Below are positions 46,405 through 54,221 of a stretch of DNA of 64,000 nucleotides, piece after piece (position 1 is the stretch's first letter; each line of letters starts with the position of its first letter). Origin of the DNA: an uncultured Bacteroidales bacterium. Its GTDB lineage: Bacteria; Bacteroidota; Bacteroidia; Bacteroidales; Bacteroidaceae. The stretch spans positions 62,001 through 126,000 of the forward strand of contig CADAGO010000004.1 in the NCBI GenBank assembly GCA_902787555.1, given 5' to 3'. The notes below the pieces were generated by a model. That model did no database searches. It was not told the origin of the DNA and saw only the letters and a list, made by a program, of their open reading frames with translations. The translations under genes and the position numbers were made by a program.

Positions 46405-46547
46405 TACTCATGCAAAATGTCGGCTGTTCTCAGAAAGTGTGCAAGCATAATGCAATCAAACATACTCGTTTTGTAGAGGTACAGCCCCTTTTTTAGCTTG
46501 AATTGAAAAAAGTGTGCAAAAAATTTGGTGGTTTCTTTGTTTTGCTG

Positions 46548-46555
46548 TAAATTTG
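46548..46555 (+). promoter_or_regulatory. -7 box for the TetR-family gene
   Basis: TAAATTTG, 22 bases before the ATG at 46578, after an AATTTGG / TTTCTTTG stretch. Confidence 0.6.
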
Positions 46556-46577
46556 CAGTCAATTATAAAAATGAGTC

Positions 46578-47177
46578 ATGCAGAAGACAAGAAATTTATT
46601 GGTGGATACGGCGCGTCAGTTGTTTGCTAAGAACGGATTCGAGGCAACAACGATGAACGAGATTGCTACTGCCTCAGGAAAAGGTCGCCGTACGCTTTAC
46701 ACGTATTTCAGCAGCAAGGAGGAGATTTATCTTGCCGTCATCCAGAGTGAGTTGGACCGTCTGTCGAGTCGTATGGAGGAAGTGGCTCGTCAGGATCTGT
46801 CGCCTGAAAAGAAAATGGTTAAGCTGTTCTTTGCACATCTGGAATTTGTAAAGGAGGCAGTTTACCGCAATGGTAATCTGCGTGCCGAATTCTTCCGCGA
46901 TGTGTGGAAGGTTGAGAGTGTGCGCAAGAATTTTGACCGCAACGAGATGATTCTGTTTCGTCGCGTAATGAACGAAGGAAACGACAAGGGCGTGTTCGAC
47001 ATTCGTAACGTGAAACTTATGGCGATGATTACTCATTATTGTCTCAAAGGATGTGAGGTGCCATACATCTATGGCCGTATCGGTGTTAGCTCACCTGAAG
47101 AATTGTATCCGTATGTGTTCCGGATGGTGAACAAGACTATGGGAAACGATAGATACCGTAATGATTTTAGGTATTAG
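46578..47177 (+). CDS. TetR-family transcriptional regulator
   Basis: A 199-residue repressor-type protein. The N-terminal helix-turn-helix is canonical (ARQLFAKNGFEATTMNEIATASGKGRRTLYTYFSSKEEIY, residues about 9-48), followed by a helical ligand domain. It is followed about 100 bases later by fabG, so control of fatty-acid synthesis (as with FabR/FadR-type TetR proteins) is one possibility; no operator is identified beyond the dyad at 46361. Confidence 0.9.
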   Translation: MQKTRNLLVDTARQLFAKNGFEATTMNEIATASGKGRRTLYTYFSSKEEIYLAVIQSELDRLSSRMEEVARQDLSPEKKMVKLFFAHLEFVKEAVYRNGNLRAEFFRDVWKVESVRKNFDRNEMILFRRVMNEGNDKGVFDIRNVKLMAMITHYCLKGCEVPYIYGRIGVSSPEELYPYVFRMVNKTMGNDRYRNDFRY

Positions 47178-47179
47178 CT

Positions 47180-47241
47180 TGGTTGGTTTATGGTTTATGG
47201 TTTACTGTTTATGGTTTACTGTTTACGGTTTACGGTTTAAT
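47180..47241 (+). repeat. GGTTTAT/GGTTTAC heptamer-like tract
   Basis: About eight units of GGTTTAT, GGTTTACT or GTTTACG in a row, between the TetR gene and fabG. The same unit occurs on the minus strand at 4861-4900 and in broken form at 61951-62040. Confidence 0.7.
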
Positions 47242-47277
47242 AGATATTTAATAGTTTAATAATAATAGAATAAAACT

Positions 47278-48036
47278 ATGGGATTATTGGAAGGAAAGAC
47301 GGCGCTGATTACTGGTGCCGCACGTGGAATCGGTAAGGCTGTAGCTTTGAAGTTTGCTGCAGAGGGTGCCAACATCGCATTTACCGATTTGGTATTGAAC
47401 GACGAAATGGCAGCTGGTCTGGAAGCCACTCGCAAGGAGATTGAGGCTGTGGGTGTGACATGTCGCGCTTACGCTGGCAATGCTGCAGACTTTGCTGAAA
47501 CTGAGAAGGTTGTGAACCAAATCAAGGAGGATTTCGGTTCTATCGATATTTTGGTGAACAATGCTGGTATCACCAAGGACGGTTTGATGTTGCGAATGAG
47601 CGAGCAGCAGTGGGATGCTGTGCTGAATGTGAACCTGAAATCTGCATTCAACTTTATCCATGCTTGTGCTCCTATCATGTTGCGTCAGCGCAGTGGCTCT
47701 ATTATCAACATGTCGTCTGTAGTAGGTGTTCATGGTAACGCTGGTCAGTGCAACTACTCGGCTTCGAAGGCTGGTATGATTGGCCTGGCTAAGTCTATCG
47801 CACAGGAACTTGGTCCTAAGGGCATACGTGCCAATGCCGTAGCTCCTGGATTCATTGAGACTGCAATGACCGCTCAGTTGCCAGAGGAAATCCGTGCCGA
47901 CTGGATGAAGAAAATTCCGCTCCGTCGTGGAGGTCAGGTTGAGGACATCGCCAATGTATGTCTGTTCCTTGCATCTGATATGTCGAGCTACGTATCGGGT
48001 CAGGTGATTCAGATTGATGGCGGAATGAACATGTAA
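47278..48036 (+). CDS. fabG: 3-oxoacyl-[acyl-carrier-protein] reductase
   Basis: A 252-residue short-chain dehydrogenase. It has the NADP(H) loop TGAARGIG at 12-19, the NNAG motif, the catalytic Ser147, Tyr160 and Lys164 (YSASK), the PGFIETAMTAQLP loop, and the C-terminus SYVSGQVIQIDGGMNM typical of FabG. It reduces 3-oxoacyl-ACP in fatty-acid elongation. It lies downstream of a TetR regulator. Confidence 0.94.
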   Translation: MGLLEGKTALITGAARGIGKAVALKFAAEGANIAFTDLVLNDEMAAGLEATRKEIEAVGVTCRAYAGNAADFAETEKVVNQIKEDFGSIDILVNNAGITKDGLMLRMSEQQWDAVLNVNLKSAFNFIHACAPIMLRQRSGSIINMSSVVGVHGNAGQCNYSASKAGMIGLAKSIAQELGPKGIRANAVAPGFIETAMTAQLPEEIRADWMKKIPLRRGGQVEDIANVCLFLASDMSSYVSGQVIQIDGGMNM

Positions 48037-48075
48037 CAGACCCTCCCCCTTACCCCTCCCTTTAGGGCGGGGAGT
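48037..48075. repeat. Half-copy of the palindromic element between fabG and the pseudouridine synthase gene
   Basis: AGACCCTCCCCCTTACCCCT followed by CCCTTTAGGGCGGGGAG begins right at the fabG stop and leaves 14 bases before the next ATG. It forms a GC-rich hairpin without a T-run. Confidence 0.7.
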
Positions 48076-48088
48076 AGATAGAGAGACT

Positions 48089-48781
48089 ATGGAGGTAATT
48101 TACGAAGATAATCATATTATCGTCGTTTCGAAAGAGAGTGGGGAGATTGTTCAGGGTGATAAGACTGGCGACACTCCGCTGAGTGAAACGGTGAAGCAAT
48201 ATATCAAGGAAGCGTATGCTAAGCCAGGCGACGTCTTCCTTGGTGTCGTTCATAGACTGGACCGCCCAGTGAGCGGTCTGGTTCTTTTTGCCCGTACCAG
48301 CAAGGCCTTGGCACGTCTCAACAAGATGTTTGCCGAGGGACAGGTACACAAAACCTATTGGGCCGTGACGAAGAATTGTCCAGCAGAGCCGCAGGGCACA
48401 TTGGTGCATTGGCTCGTTAGAAATGAAAAACAGAATCGTTCGTATGCTTATGACCGCGAGGTGCCGCACTCTAAGCGGGCAGAACTGGACTATCGTGTCA
48501 TAGGTCATTCAGACAACTATCACCTTATAGAAGTCAACTTGAAGACCGGACGTCATCATCAGATTCGCTGTCAGTTGGCAAAGATCGGCTGCCCCATCAA
48601 GGGCGACCTGAAGTATGGCGCAAAACGAAGCAATCCTGATGGTAGCATCAGCTTGCAGGCACACTCCATTCAGTTTATTCATCCTGTCTCAAAAAAGGAA
48701 ATATTCCTTGAGCTAAAGACAAACCCCCTCCCCGCTTCCCCTGAATGGGAAGGGAGGAATGAAGGAAAAGGTAAACGATAA
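48089..48781 (+). CDS. RluA-family 23S rRNA/tRNA pseudouridine synthase
   Basis: A 230-residue compact RluA-type enzyme lacking an S4 domain. The catalytic Asp58 lies in HRLDRPVSG, with LFARTSKALARLN, HKTYWAVT and the KTGRHHQIRCQLAKIGCPIKGD block that binds RNA and substrate. The last 20 residues (NPLPASPEWEGRNEGKGKR) are encoded by the palindromic element and are probably not part of the original protein. Target uridine unknown. Confidence 0.9.
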   Translation: MEVIYEDNHIIVVSKESGEIVQGDKTGDTPLSETVKQYIKEAYAKPGDVFLGVVHRLDRPVSGLVLFARTSKALARLNKMFAEGQVHKTYWAVTKNCPAEPQGTLVHWLVRNEKQNRSYAYDREVPHSKRAELDYRVIGHSDNYHLIEVNLKTGRHHQIRCQLAKIGCPIKGDLKYGAKRSNPDGSISLQAHSIQFIHPVSKKEIFLELKTNPLPASPEWEGRNEGKGKR

Positions 48782-48858
48782 ACAGCTCCTCAAATCGAGA
48801 AGCTGTTTTCTTTCTGTCTTGTGGTAACTACTCCCCTCCATTACAGGGAGGGTCTGTT
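48717..48858. mobile_element. Full-length palindromic composite element, copy 2 (MITE-like)
   Basis: The left arm ACCCCCTCCCCGCTTCCCC pairs with GGGAAGGGAGG. The core shares GTAAACGATAA, CAGCTCCTC / GAGAAGCTG with a T-rich end, and GGTAACTACTCCCCTC with copy 1. The right arm ends TTACAGGGAGGGTCT. It lies between convergent genes, as copy 1 does, and reaches into the upstream gene's 3' end. The outer right end is shorter than in copy 1. Confidence 0.75.
48782..48813 (+). terminator. Terminator hairpin inside composite element copy 2
   Basis: ACAGCTCCTC, short loop, GAGAAGCTGT then TTTCTTTCT. It is equivalent to the hairpin at 21889. Confidence 0.65.
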
Positions 48859-48873
48859 TATCCCGATTCGGGA

Positions 48874-50868
48874 TTATTCCAGTCCTCTTCCCACAAGGAA
48901 TGCATGGTTGTCGGGTTCGCGCCCTGCGAATTCCTTGTACAGAGTCATTGGTTCTTCGCTGCCACCACGCTCGAGGAAGGTTTCCTTGAACTTCTTGGCG
49001 AGGTCAAGATTCCAAACATTGCCCGATGCTTCGAAGATGGAGAAGGCATCTTTGTCGAGTACTTCCGACCACAGGTAGCCATAGTATCCAGCGCTGTATC
49101 CGCTTGAGAAGATATGGTTGAAGTATGTGGTACGGTAGCGTGGTACTATTTCAGGAATCAGGCCCATGTCTTCACACACTTTTCTTTCAAAAGCATCGAT
49201 GTCGAGTCCTTCAACGCCCTCGAGTTCGTGCCAAGCCATATCGAGGATGGAAGCTGCGCATAGTTCGGTAGTCATGAAGCCTTGGTTGAACTTCAGTGAA
49301 TTGATAATCTTATCTACAAGTTCCTGTGGAATGACTTCACCCTTGTCGTTCTTTGCATATTGTGCAAGGAGTTCGGGTTGGAATGCCCAGTTCTCGTTAA
49401 ACTGTGAGAACATCTCGACGAAATCTCGTGTGACACTCGTGCCGCTGACGCTGGGGTAGTGGCACTGTGTAAGTAGTCCGTGAAGGGCATGTCCGAATTC
49501 ATGGAACACGGTCTGCACCTCATCCACGTTGAGGTATTCCTCCAAATTGCCTACGTTTACAATAATCGGACGAATCATATTGCCCTGTGCGTCCACTTTC
49601 TGGTCGCGGATGTTGTTCATCCATGCTCCGCCGCGTTTGCTTTCGCGTGGCAAATAGTCTGTAGTGAAGATACCGAGCAACTCGCCCTTATCGTCTGTCA
49701 CCTTGTAGGTTGTCACCTTATCTTTATTATAGGCAGGTACACCCTCCAGTTTCTCCATATTCACTCCATAGAGTGTCTTGGCAGCGGTGAAGATGCCGTT
49801 GACAACATTCTCCAGCTTAAAATAGGGCTTTGTCAGTTCCTCATCGAGGTCGTACTTCAGCTTGCGTACTTTCTCTGCGTAGTACCACCAGTCCCAAGGT
49901 TCAATCTTGCTACCAGTGGGCAGTTTGCCTGCCTTGATGTCCTCGTCCATTACCTTCTGCATGTCATACACTTCTTCCTTTGCCTTCTTCACTGCGGCTT
50001 TCATGATGCCGTCGAGGAAGGTGTCCACAGTTTCGGGGTCGTGAGCCATCTTCGGTTCGAGGATGAATGCTGCCGGATTGCTGTACCCCATAATCTGAGC
50101 CTTCTCGATGCGTAGCGCCATTACGTCGAGTATCAACTGGCGGTTGTCAAACTCATTGCCGTTGTGCCCTCTCGTTGTGTAGGCGTCAAACATCTGATGT
50201 CTCAGCTCACGGTCTTCGGTAGTGGTCATCGCATTGGGATAGTCTGATACACTGATGCCGAACTTCTCCTTGAAGGCATTGCTCTCACTCAGGATGTTGT
50301 TACCGATCTTCTGGGTTTTTGTAGCCATCTCTGTATTGATTTCACGCAGACGAGCTTGTTGGTCCTCCGGCAGTCCGATACCGCTGCGCTCGAAACTCTC
50401 GAAGTGTTTCTTCAGTACCATCTGCTGCTCACGGGTCAGGTTGCTTTGGTCGCCATTCCAGATGGCTGCAACACGTTCATACAGAGCCTTGTTGAAAGCG
50501 ATGTTGTCGCTGTGTTCCGTCATCAGCGGTATGGCGAGTTCCATCACAGAGTCCAGTTCTGCCGTACGGTCGGTCTCGGTAATGTTGTACAGTACACCTG
50601 CTACCTTCGACAGTATTTCACCGCTCTCTTCATAGGGGGCAATCGTGTTGTCGAATGTAGGTGCTTCAGTGTTGGCTGTAATAGCATCAATTTCCTTCTG
50701 TTGTTGAGCAATGCCCTCCTTGATAGCAGGGATGTAGTCATCAACTTGGATCTCATCAAATGGCGGTATGCCATAAGGGGTGTTCCATTCCGTGAGGAAC
50801 GGATTTTCACGTGAAGTACAAGCACATAGTGTCATAATTGCAATAGCAATTGTTAGGTTTTTCTTCAT
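48874..50868 (-). CDS. dcp: M3-family zinc metallopeptidase, lipoprotein (peptidyl-dipeptidase Dcp-like)
   Basis: A 664-residue peptidase. A lipoprotein signal has the lipobox LCAC (Cys17). The body is largely helical, with the zinc motif HEFGHALHG near residue 453 and a downstream Glu (FVEMFSQFNENW). The C-terminal FSSGYSAGYYGYLWSEVLDKDAF segment is typical of Dcp/oligopeptidase A enzymes and shapes the active site. It would remove dipeptides from short peptides in the periplasm. A TATCTTTG box lies 30 bases upstream. Confidence 0.92.
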   Translation of the reverse strand: MKKNLTIAIAIMTLCACTSRENPFLTEWNTPYGIPPFDEIQVDDYIPAIKEGIAQQQKEIDAITANTEAPTFDNTIAPYEESGEILSKVAGVLYNITETDRTAELDSVMELAIPLMTEHSDNIAFNKALYERVAAIWNGDQSNLTREQQMVLKKHFESFERSGIGLPEDQQARLREINTEMATKTQKIGNNILSESNAFKEKFGISVSDYPNAMTTTEDRELRHQMFDAYTTRGHNGNEFDNRQLILDVMALRIEKAQIMGYSNPAAFILEPKMAHDPETVDTFLDGIMKAAVKKAKEEVYDMQKVMDEDIKAGKLPTGSKIEPWDWWYYAEKVRKLKYDLDEELTKPYFKLENVVNGIFTAAKTLYGVNMEKLEGVPAYNKDKVTTYKVTDDKGELLGIFTTDYLPRESKRGGAWMNNIRDQKVDAQGNMIRPIIVNVGNLEEYLNVDEVQTVFHEFGHALHGLLTQCHYPSVSGTSVTRDFVEMFSQFNENWAFQPELLAQYAKNDKGEVIPQELVDKIINSLKFNQGFMTTELCAASILDMAWHELEGVEGLDIDAFERKVCEDMGLIPEIVPRYRTTYFNHIFSSGYSAGYYGYLWSEVLDKDAFSIFEASGNVWNLDLAKKFKETFLERGGSEEPMTLYKEFAGREPDNHAFLVGRGLE

Positions 50869-50897
50869 AATGCGATTTGATTGAGTTAATATCGTTG

Positions 50898-50905
50898 CAA
50901 AGATA
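50898..50905 (-). promoter_or_regulatory. -7 box for the M3 peptidase gene
   Basis: The minus strand reads TATCTTTG, 30 bases before the ATG at 50868. Confidence 0.6.
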
Positions 50906-51021
50906 ACAAGAAAAATGTAAACTCATAGCATTTTGTGTCAAAATAGATACAAAATGACAAAAAAACATGCTGGAAATGAAAAAATAGTACTCTGGTAAAT
51001 CATTAAACCGTAAATAATTGT

Positions 51022-51029
51022 TAACTTTG
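51022..51029 (+). promoter_or_regulatory. -7 box for the small lipoprotein gene
   Basis: TAACTTTG, 70 bases before the ATG at 51099. Confidence 0.6.
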
Positions 51030-51098
51030 CCCACGAGAATCAAATCACTCAATAAAGATTTTATCAATTATTAATAACAAACTAAATCAAAAAACAGT

Positions 51099-51569
51099 AT
51101 GAAAAAATTCATGTACATGTGTATGATGCTTCTTGCAGCTACACTCACTTTTACCGCTTGCGGTAGCGACGATGACGACAATCCTAATGATCCAACCAAC
51201 CCCCAACAGCAGGGCGAAGTAATTCGGGACGACTATTACAAGTATCAAGAGTCTGTCGAAATTAAAGGTTACGGATCGCTCATTGTTATCGGTGAAGCTA
51301 CGTTCGAGAAGGGTGTCTGCAATGCAATGGCTTTTTCCTATGTTTTCTCTTCAAAGCAGTTGGCAAACGCAGTCTGGAAAAGCTTCCAGGACGATGAGAG
51401 TATGGCTGATGACTTGAAGTATTATTCATACGACGGTGATAAGACAATCGTTTACCGAATGAAAGAAGATGTCGTCCGTCAGAGTGCAGCACTCGGCAAA
51501 GAGTATGTATGCGGTATTGTGAGGTCAACTGTGAAGACAATGATTTCTGCTTTTTCATACGACGAATAA
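51099..51569 (+). CDS. Small acidic-tagged lipoprotein of unknown function
   Basis: A 156-residue lipoprotein. The lipobox FTAC puts Cys21 at the mature N-terminus, followed by GSDDDDN, an acidic run like the lipoprotein export signals that send Bacteroidetes lipoproteins to the cell surface. After a Pro/Gln-rich spacer there is a small alpha/beta domain (about 45-156) with two Cys residues. No known family recognised. It is monocistronic with its own promoter and terminator. Confidence 0.8.
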   Translation: MKKFMYMCMMLLAATLTFTACGSDDDDNPNDPTNPQQQGEVIRDDYYKYQESVEIKGYGSLIVIGEATFEKGVCNAMAFSYVFSSKQLANAVWKSFQDDESMADDLKYYSYDGDKTIVYRMKEDVVRQSAALGKEYVCGIVRSTVKTMISAFSYDE

Positions 51570-51593
51570 CATTCGTATAATTAAATTATAATT

Positions 51594-51628
51594 AAAGGCG
51601 GCATCCATGCAGGATGCTGCCTTTTTCT
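51594..51628 (+). terminator. Intrinsic terminator after the small lipoprotein gene
   Basis: AAAGGCGGCATCC (51594-51606) pairs with GGATGCTGCCTTT (51612-51624) with one wobble pair, then TT. Confidence 0.9.
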
Positions 51629-51732
51629 GCTCCTTCACCCCTATGAGCACAAGAGAGAAAAAGAGGTTAGCGTCTAACAACTAAAGTCTTAACTCTTAAT
51701 TCTTACCTCCACCTTAAATTTTATCAACCCCT

Positions 51733-51765
51733 CGATAGGTGCTCGGTAAGTGCTCGGCGGGCGCT
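51733..51765 (+). repeat. Three 11-bp tandem units (CGGTAAGTGCT)
   Basis: CGATAGGTGCT, CGGTAAGTGCT and CGGCGGGCGCT follow each other without spacer, the same period as the arrays at 13.86-14.27 kb. Confidence 0.65.
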
Positions 51766-51767
51766 TA

Positions 51768-51951
51768 AACCCAAATCGGTCATTAGCGTTATGATGATAA
51801 CAATTTAAATTTTTGAGCAGATATTTTGACGCTTTGAAGGCGCAATGGGGTTCCATTGTAACTGAAGGTTCCATTGTAACTGAAAAGCGGTGAAACAGAT
51901 GACAAAAAGAAAGTTTGTTAGTGCATAACAGTCTAATAACCGATTTGGGTT
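51768..51951. mobile_element. 184-bp inverted-repeat unit (MITE-like)
   Basis: The left end (51768-51793) starts AACCCAAATCGGT and the right end (51924-51951) ends ACCGATTTGGGTT. The two ends match over about 28 bases except for one mismatch and a 2-base gap. The 130-bp interior has no gene and carries an 18-bp tandem duplication. The single copy here prevents proof of mobility. Confidence 0.6.
51849..51884 (+). repeat. Perfect 18-bp tandem duplication
   Basis: GGTTCCATTGTAACTGAA occurs twice in a row (51849-51866, 51867-51884) without a mismatch. Confidence 0.9.
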
Positions 51952-51988
51952 AAAAATTCGTGTGACTTCAGAGCCCCCTAAAAACCGT

Positions 51989-52042
51989 GAGTTAACTCGA
52001 TTTGTCTTTCGAGTTAACTCAAACGATGATTTGAGTTAACTC
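51989..52042. promoter_or_regulatory. Three GAGTTAACTC palindromes at exact 22-bp spacing
   Basis: The perfect 10-bp palindrome starts at 51989, 52011 and 52033. The intervals of 22 bp (about two helical turns) put all three sites on one face of the DNA, as for a cooperatively bound dimeric regulator. No promoter box is seen beside them. Confidence 0.7.
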
Positions 52043-52072
52043 AACGTTTTTCGCCCCCCCAATTTCTTGATT

Positions 52073-52133
52073 TTTCCTGATTTCACTAGACACATTTTCT
52101 TTTCATTCGCTGAAACAGTAGACACATACGAAA
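52073..52133 (-). repeat. Dispersed repeat R, copy 1
   Basis: The minus strand contains TTTCGTATGTGTCTACTG, then TTTCAGCGAATGAA and TGTCTAGTGAAATCAGGA. The same blocks recur on the plus strand at 57055-57152 (with an extra 30 bp inside). Non-coding in both places. Confidence 0.7.
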
Positions 52134-52295
52134 GAGCCGTGCTGTTTTTGTTGACGTTTCAGCCACATTCGCAGTTCCAATGGGATAATACTAGAAAAAG
52201 AAACGGCACCCGAAATGGATGCCGCTTCCCTGCTTATGAAATCTTCCTTCCATATACACTCTTCGAGAGAGTAGGAGGGAATTGTTAATAGTCGC

Positions 52296-53909
52296 TTAAA
52301 GCTTTGGACCTGCTGCAACAAGAGCCTTACCAGCCTCGTTAGTTGTGTACTTGTCGAAGTTCTTGATGAAACGTCCGGCAAGGTCCTTAGCCTTCTCTTC
52401 CCAAGTCTTAGGATCTGCGTAAGTGTCGCGAGGATCGAGGATTGCTGGGTTTACGTTTGGCAGAGCTGTTGGTACTTCGAAGTCAAAGAATGGAATCTTC
52501 TTGGTCTCAGCCTTGAGGATTGAACCGTCGAGGATAGCATCGATGATACCACGAGTATCAGGAATAGAGATACGCTTGCCTGTTCCGTTCCAACCAGTAT
52601 TTACGAGGTAAGCCTTTGCACCGCTCTTCTGCATCTTCTTTACGAGTTCTTCTGCATACTTTGTTGGGTGAAGCTCGAGGAATGCCTGGCCGAAGCAAGC
52701 AGAGAAGGTAGGAGTTGGCTCTGTGATACCACGCTCTGTACCTGCCAACTTAGCAGTGAAACCAGAGAGGAAGTAGTACTGAGTCTGCTCAGGAGTCAGG
52801 ATAGATACTGGAGGCAGTACGCCGAATGCATCTGCGCTGAGGAAGATGACGTTCTTTGCAGCTGGACCTGCGCTCTTACCTGCAACCTTCTTCACGATAT
52901 TGTTGATGTGGTCGATTGGGTAGCTGACACGAGTGTTCTCTGTTACGCTCTTGTCTGCGAAGTCAATCTTACCGTCCTTGTCTACAGTTACGTTCTCCAA
53001 GAGAGCGTTGCGCTTGATAGCACCATAGATGTCTGGCTCGTTCTCCTTTGACAGGTTGATAACCTTGGCATAGCAACCGCCTTCGAGGTTGAACACACCT
53101 TCGTCGTCCCATCCGTGTTCGTCGTCACCAATCAGCAGACGCTTTGGATCGGTTGAGAGAGTGGTCTTACCTGTACCGGAAAGACCGAAGAAGATAGCAG
53201 TGTTCTTGCCTTCCATATCGGTGTTAGCTGAGCAGTGCATTGAAGCGATGCCCTGAAGTGGGAGGTAGTAGTTCTGCATAGAGAACATACCTTTCTTCAT
53301 TTCACCACCGTACCATGTGTTGATGATACACTGTTCACGGCTGGTTGTGTTGAATGCAACACATGTATCTGAATTGAGGCCGAGTTCCTTATAGTTCTCA
53401 ACCTTTGCCTTTGATGCGTTGAAGATAACGAAGTTTGGCTCAAAGTTAGCGAGTTCTTCTTCAGTTGGCTGGATGAACATGTTCTTGATGAAGTGTGCCT
53501 GCCAAGCTACCTCTACGATGAAACGTACGGCAAGACGAGTTGCTTCGTTTGCGCCGCAGAATGCGTCAACTACATAAAGTTGCTTGTTTGAAAGCTCCTT
53601 GATAGCGATGTCTTTTACCTTAGCCCATACTTCTTCAGTCATTGGGTGGTTGTCGTTCTTGTAACCCTCAGTAGTCCACCATACCTTATCGTGGCTCTGA
53701 GCATCGTCAACGATGTATTTGTCCTTAGGTGAACGACCTGTGAAGACACCTGTCATCACGTTTACTGCGCCAAGTTCAGTTTCCTGACCTACCTCATAAC
53801 CAGTGAGTGATGGGTCAACTTCTGCCTTGTAAAGATCCTCAAATGAAGGATTGTGTGCAATCACGGTTGAGCCTGTGATGCCATACTTAGTTAAGTCTAA
53901 TGCTGCCAT
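52296..53909 (-). CDS. pckA: Phosphoenolpyruvate carboxykinase (ATP)
   Basis: A 537-residue ATP-type PEPCK that interconverts oxaloacetate and PEP; in Prevotella-like bacteria it fixes CO2 on the way to succinate. It has [10 protein letters not shown], the kinase-1a P-loop [11 protein letters not shown], the kinase-2 segment [18 protein letters not shown] and the adenine-binding C-terminus. The ATG at 53909 ([11 protein letters not shown]) is chosen; the 18 extra codons upstream have no homology. A long leader of about 95 bases separates it from its promoter. Confidence 0.96.
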   Translation of the reverse strand: MAALDLTKYGITGSTVIAHNPSFEDLYKAEVDPSLTGYEVGQETELGAVNVMTGVFTGRSPKDKYIVDDAQSHDKVWWTTEGYKNDNHPMTEEVWAKVKDIAIKELSNKQLYVVDAFCGANEATRLAVRFIVEVAWQAHFIKNMFIQPTEEELANFEPNFVIFNASKAKVENYKELGLNSDTCVAFNTTSREQCIINTWYGGEMKKGMFSMQNYYLPLQGIASMHCSANTDMEGKNTAIFFGLSGTGKTTLSTDPKRLLIGDDEHGWDDEGVFNLEGGCYAKVINLSKENEPDIYGAIKRNALLENVTVDKDGKIDFADKSVTENTRVSYPIDHINNIVKKVAGKSAGPAAKNVIFLSADAFGVLPPVSILTPEQTQYYFLSGFTAKLAGTERGITEPTPTFSACFGQAFLELHPTKYAEELVKKMQKSGAKAYLVNTGWNGTGKRISIPDTRGIIDAILDGSILKAETKKIPFFDFEVPTALPNVNPAILDPRDTYADPKTWEEKAKDLAGRFIKNFDKYTTNEAGKALVAAGPKL

Positions 53910-54008
53910 TTTTTTTATATGCTTTAAGTGGTTAAAAATTAATCTCTTTTTGGGCGATTGCAAGTGCCGCTTTCGTGTGCACCCATCTGCAAATCCTAAA
54001 AATCAAGA

Positions 54009-54047
54009 CAAAGGTACGAATTAATTACTATTCGACCATTTACTATT
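54009..54047 (-). promoter_or_regulatory. pckA promoter with AATAGTAAAT repeat over the -33 region
   Basis: The minus strand has TACCTTTG at 54009-54016. The repeat of two AATAGTAAAT-like blocks around a GTC core covers 54024-54047, the same arrangement as in front of rplS. Confidence 0.6.
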
Positions 54048-54163
54048 GACCTTTTTTCACTTTTCACTCTTCACTTTTCTCTTTTTTGACGCTCATTGCT
54101 ACACTCATTTGGCAAATTTGCGCATTTTATTGTACATTGTACTTATATATTATAAATTATTAC

Positions 54164-54171
54164 TATCTTTG
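54164..54171 (+). promoter_or_regulatory. -7 box for the GH31 gene
   Basis: TATCTTTG after an AT-only stretch, 50 bases before the ATG at 54222. Confidence 0.6.
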
Positions 54172-54221
54172 CAAACGGAAACAGAAACTAACTAAAAATA
54201 AAAGTAAACAACCCATTTATT

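Larger units (their letters stand above)
51629..52295. other. Gene-free 670-bp region rich in repeats
   Basis: No supported gene. It holds an 11-bp array (51733-51765), a 184-bp inverted-repeat unit (51768-51951) with an internal 18-bp duplication, three GAGTTAACTC palindromes with 22-bp period (51989-52042), and a dispersed repeat (52073-52133) shared with 57055-57152. A short hairpin-like CGGCACCCGAAATGGATGCCG (split at its middle) near 52204-52224 may be the pckA terminator. Confidence 0.7.
53910..54221. other. Divergent promoter region between pckA and GH31
   Basis: It holds the pckA leader (53910-54008), the pckA promoter with AATAGTAAAT repeat (54009-54047), a TTCACTTTTCACTC tract (54056-54085), and the GH31 promoter at 54164. 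No regulator site was recognised. Confidence 0.6.

Noticed and set aside
51689..51874. Minus-strand short reading frame in the 51.6-52.3 kb repeat region
   Set aside because: It crosses the 11-bp array and the end of the inverted repeat, with no promoter or recognisable domain.
53910..53963. N-terminal extension of PckA
   Set aside because: The 18 residues have no family match, and the ATG at 53909 gives the expected length.
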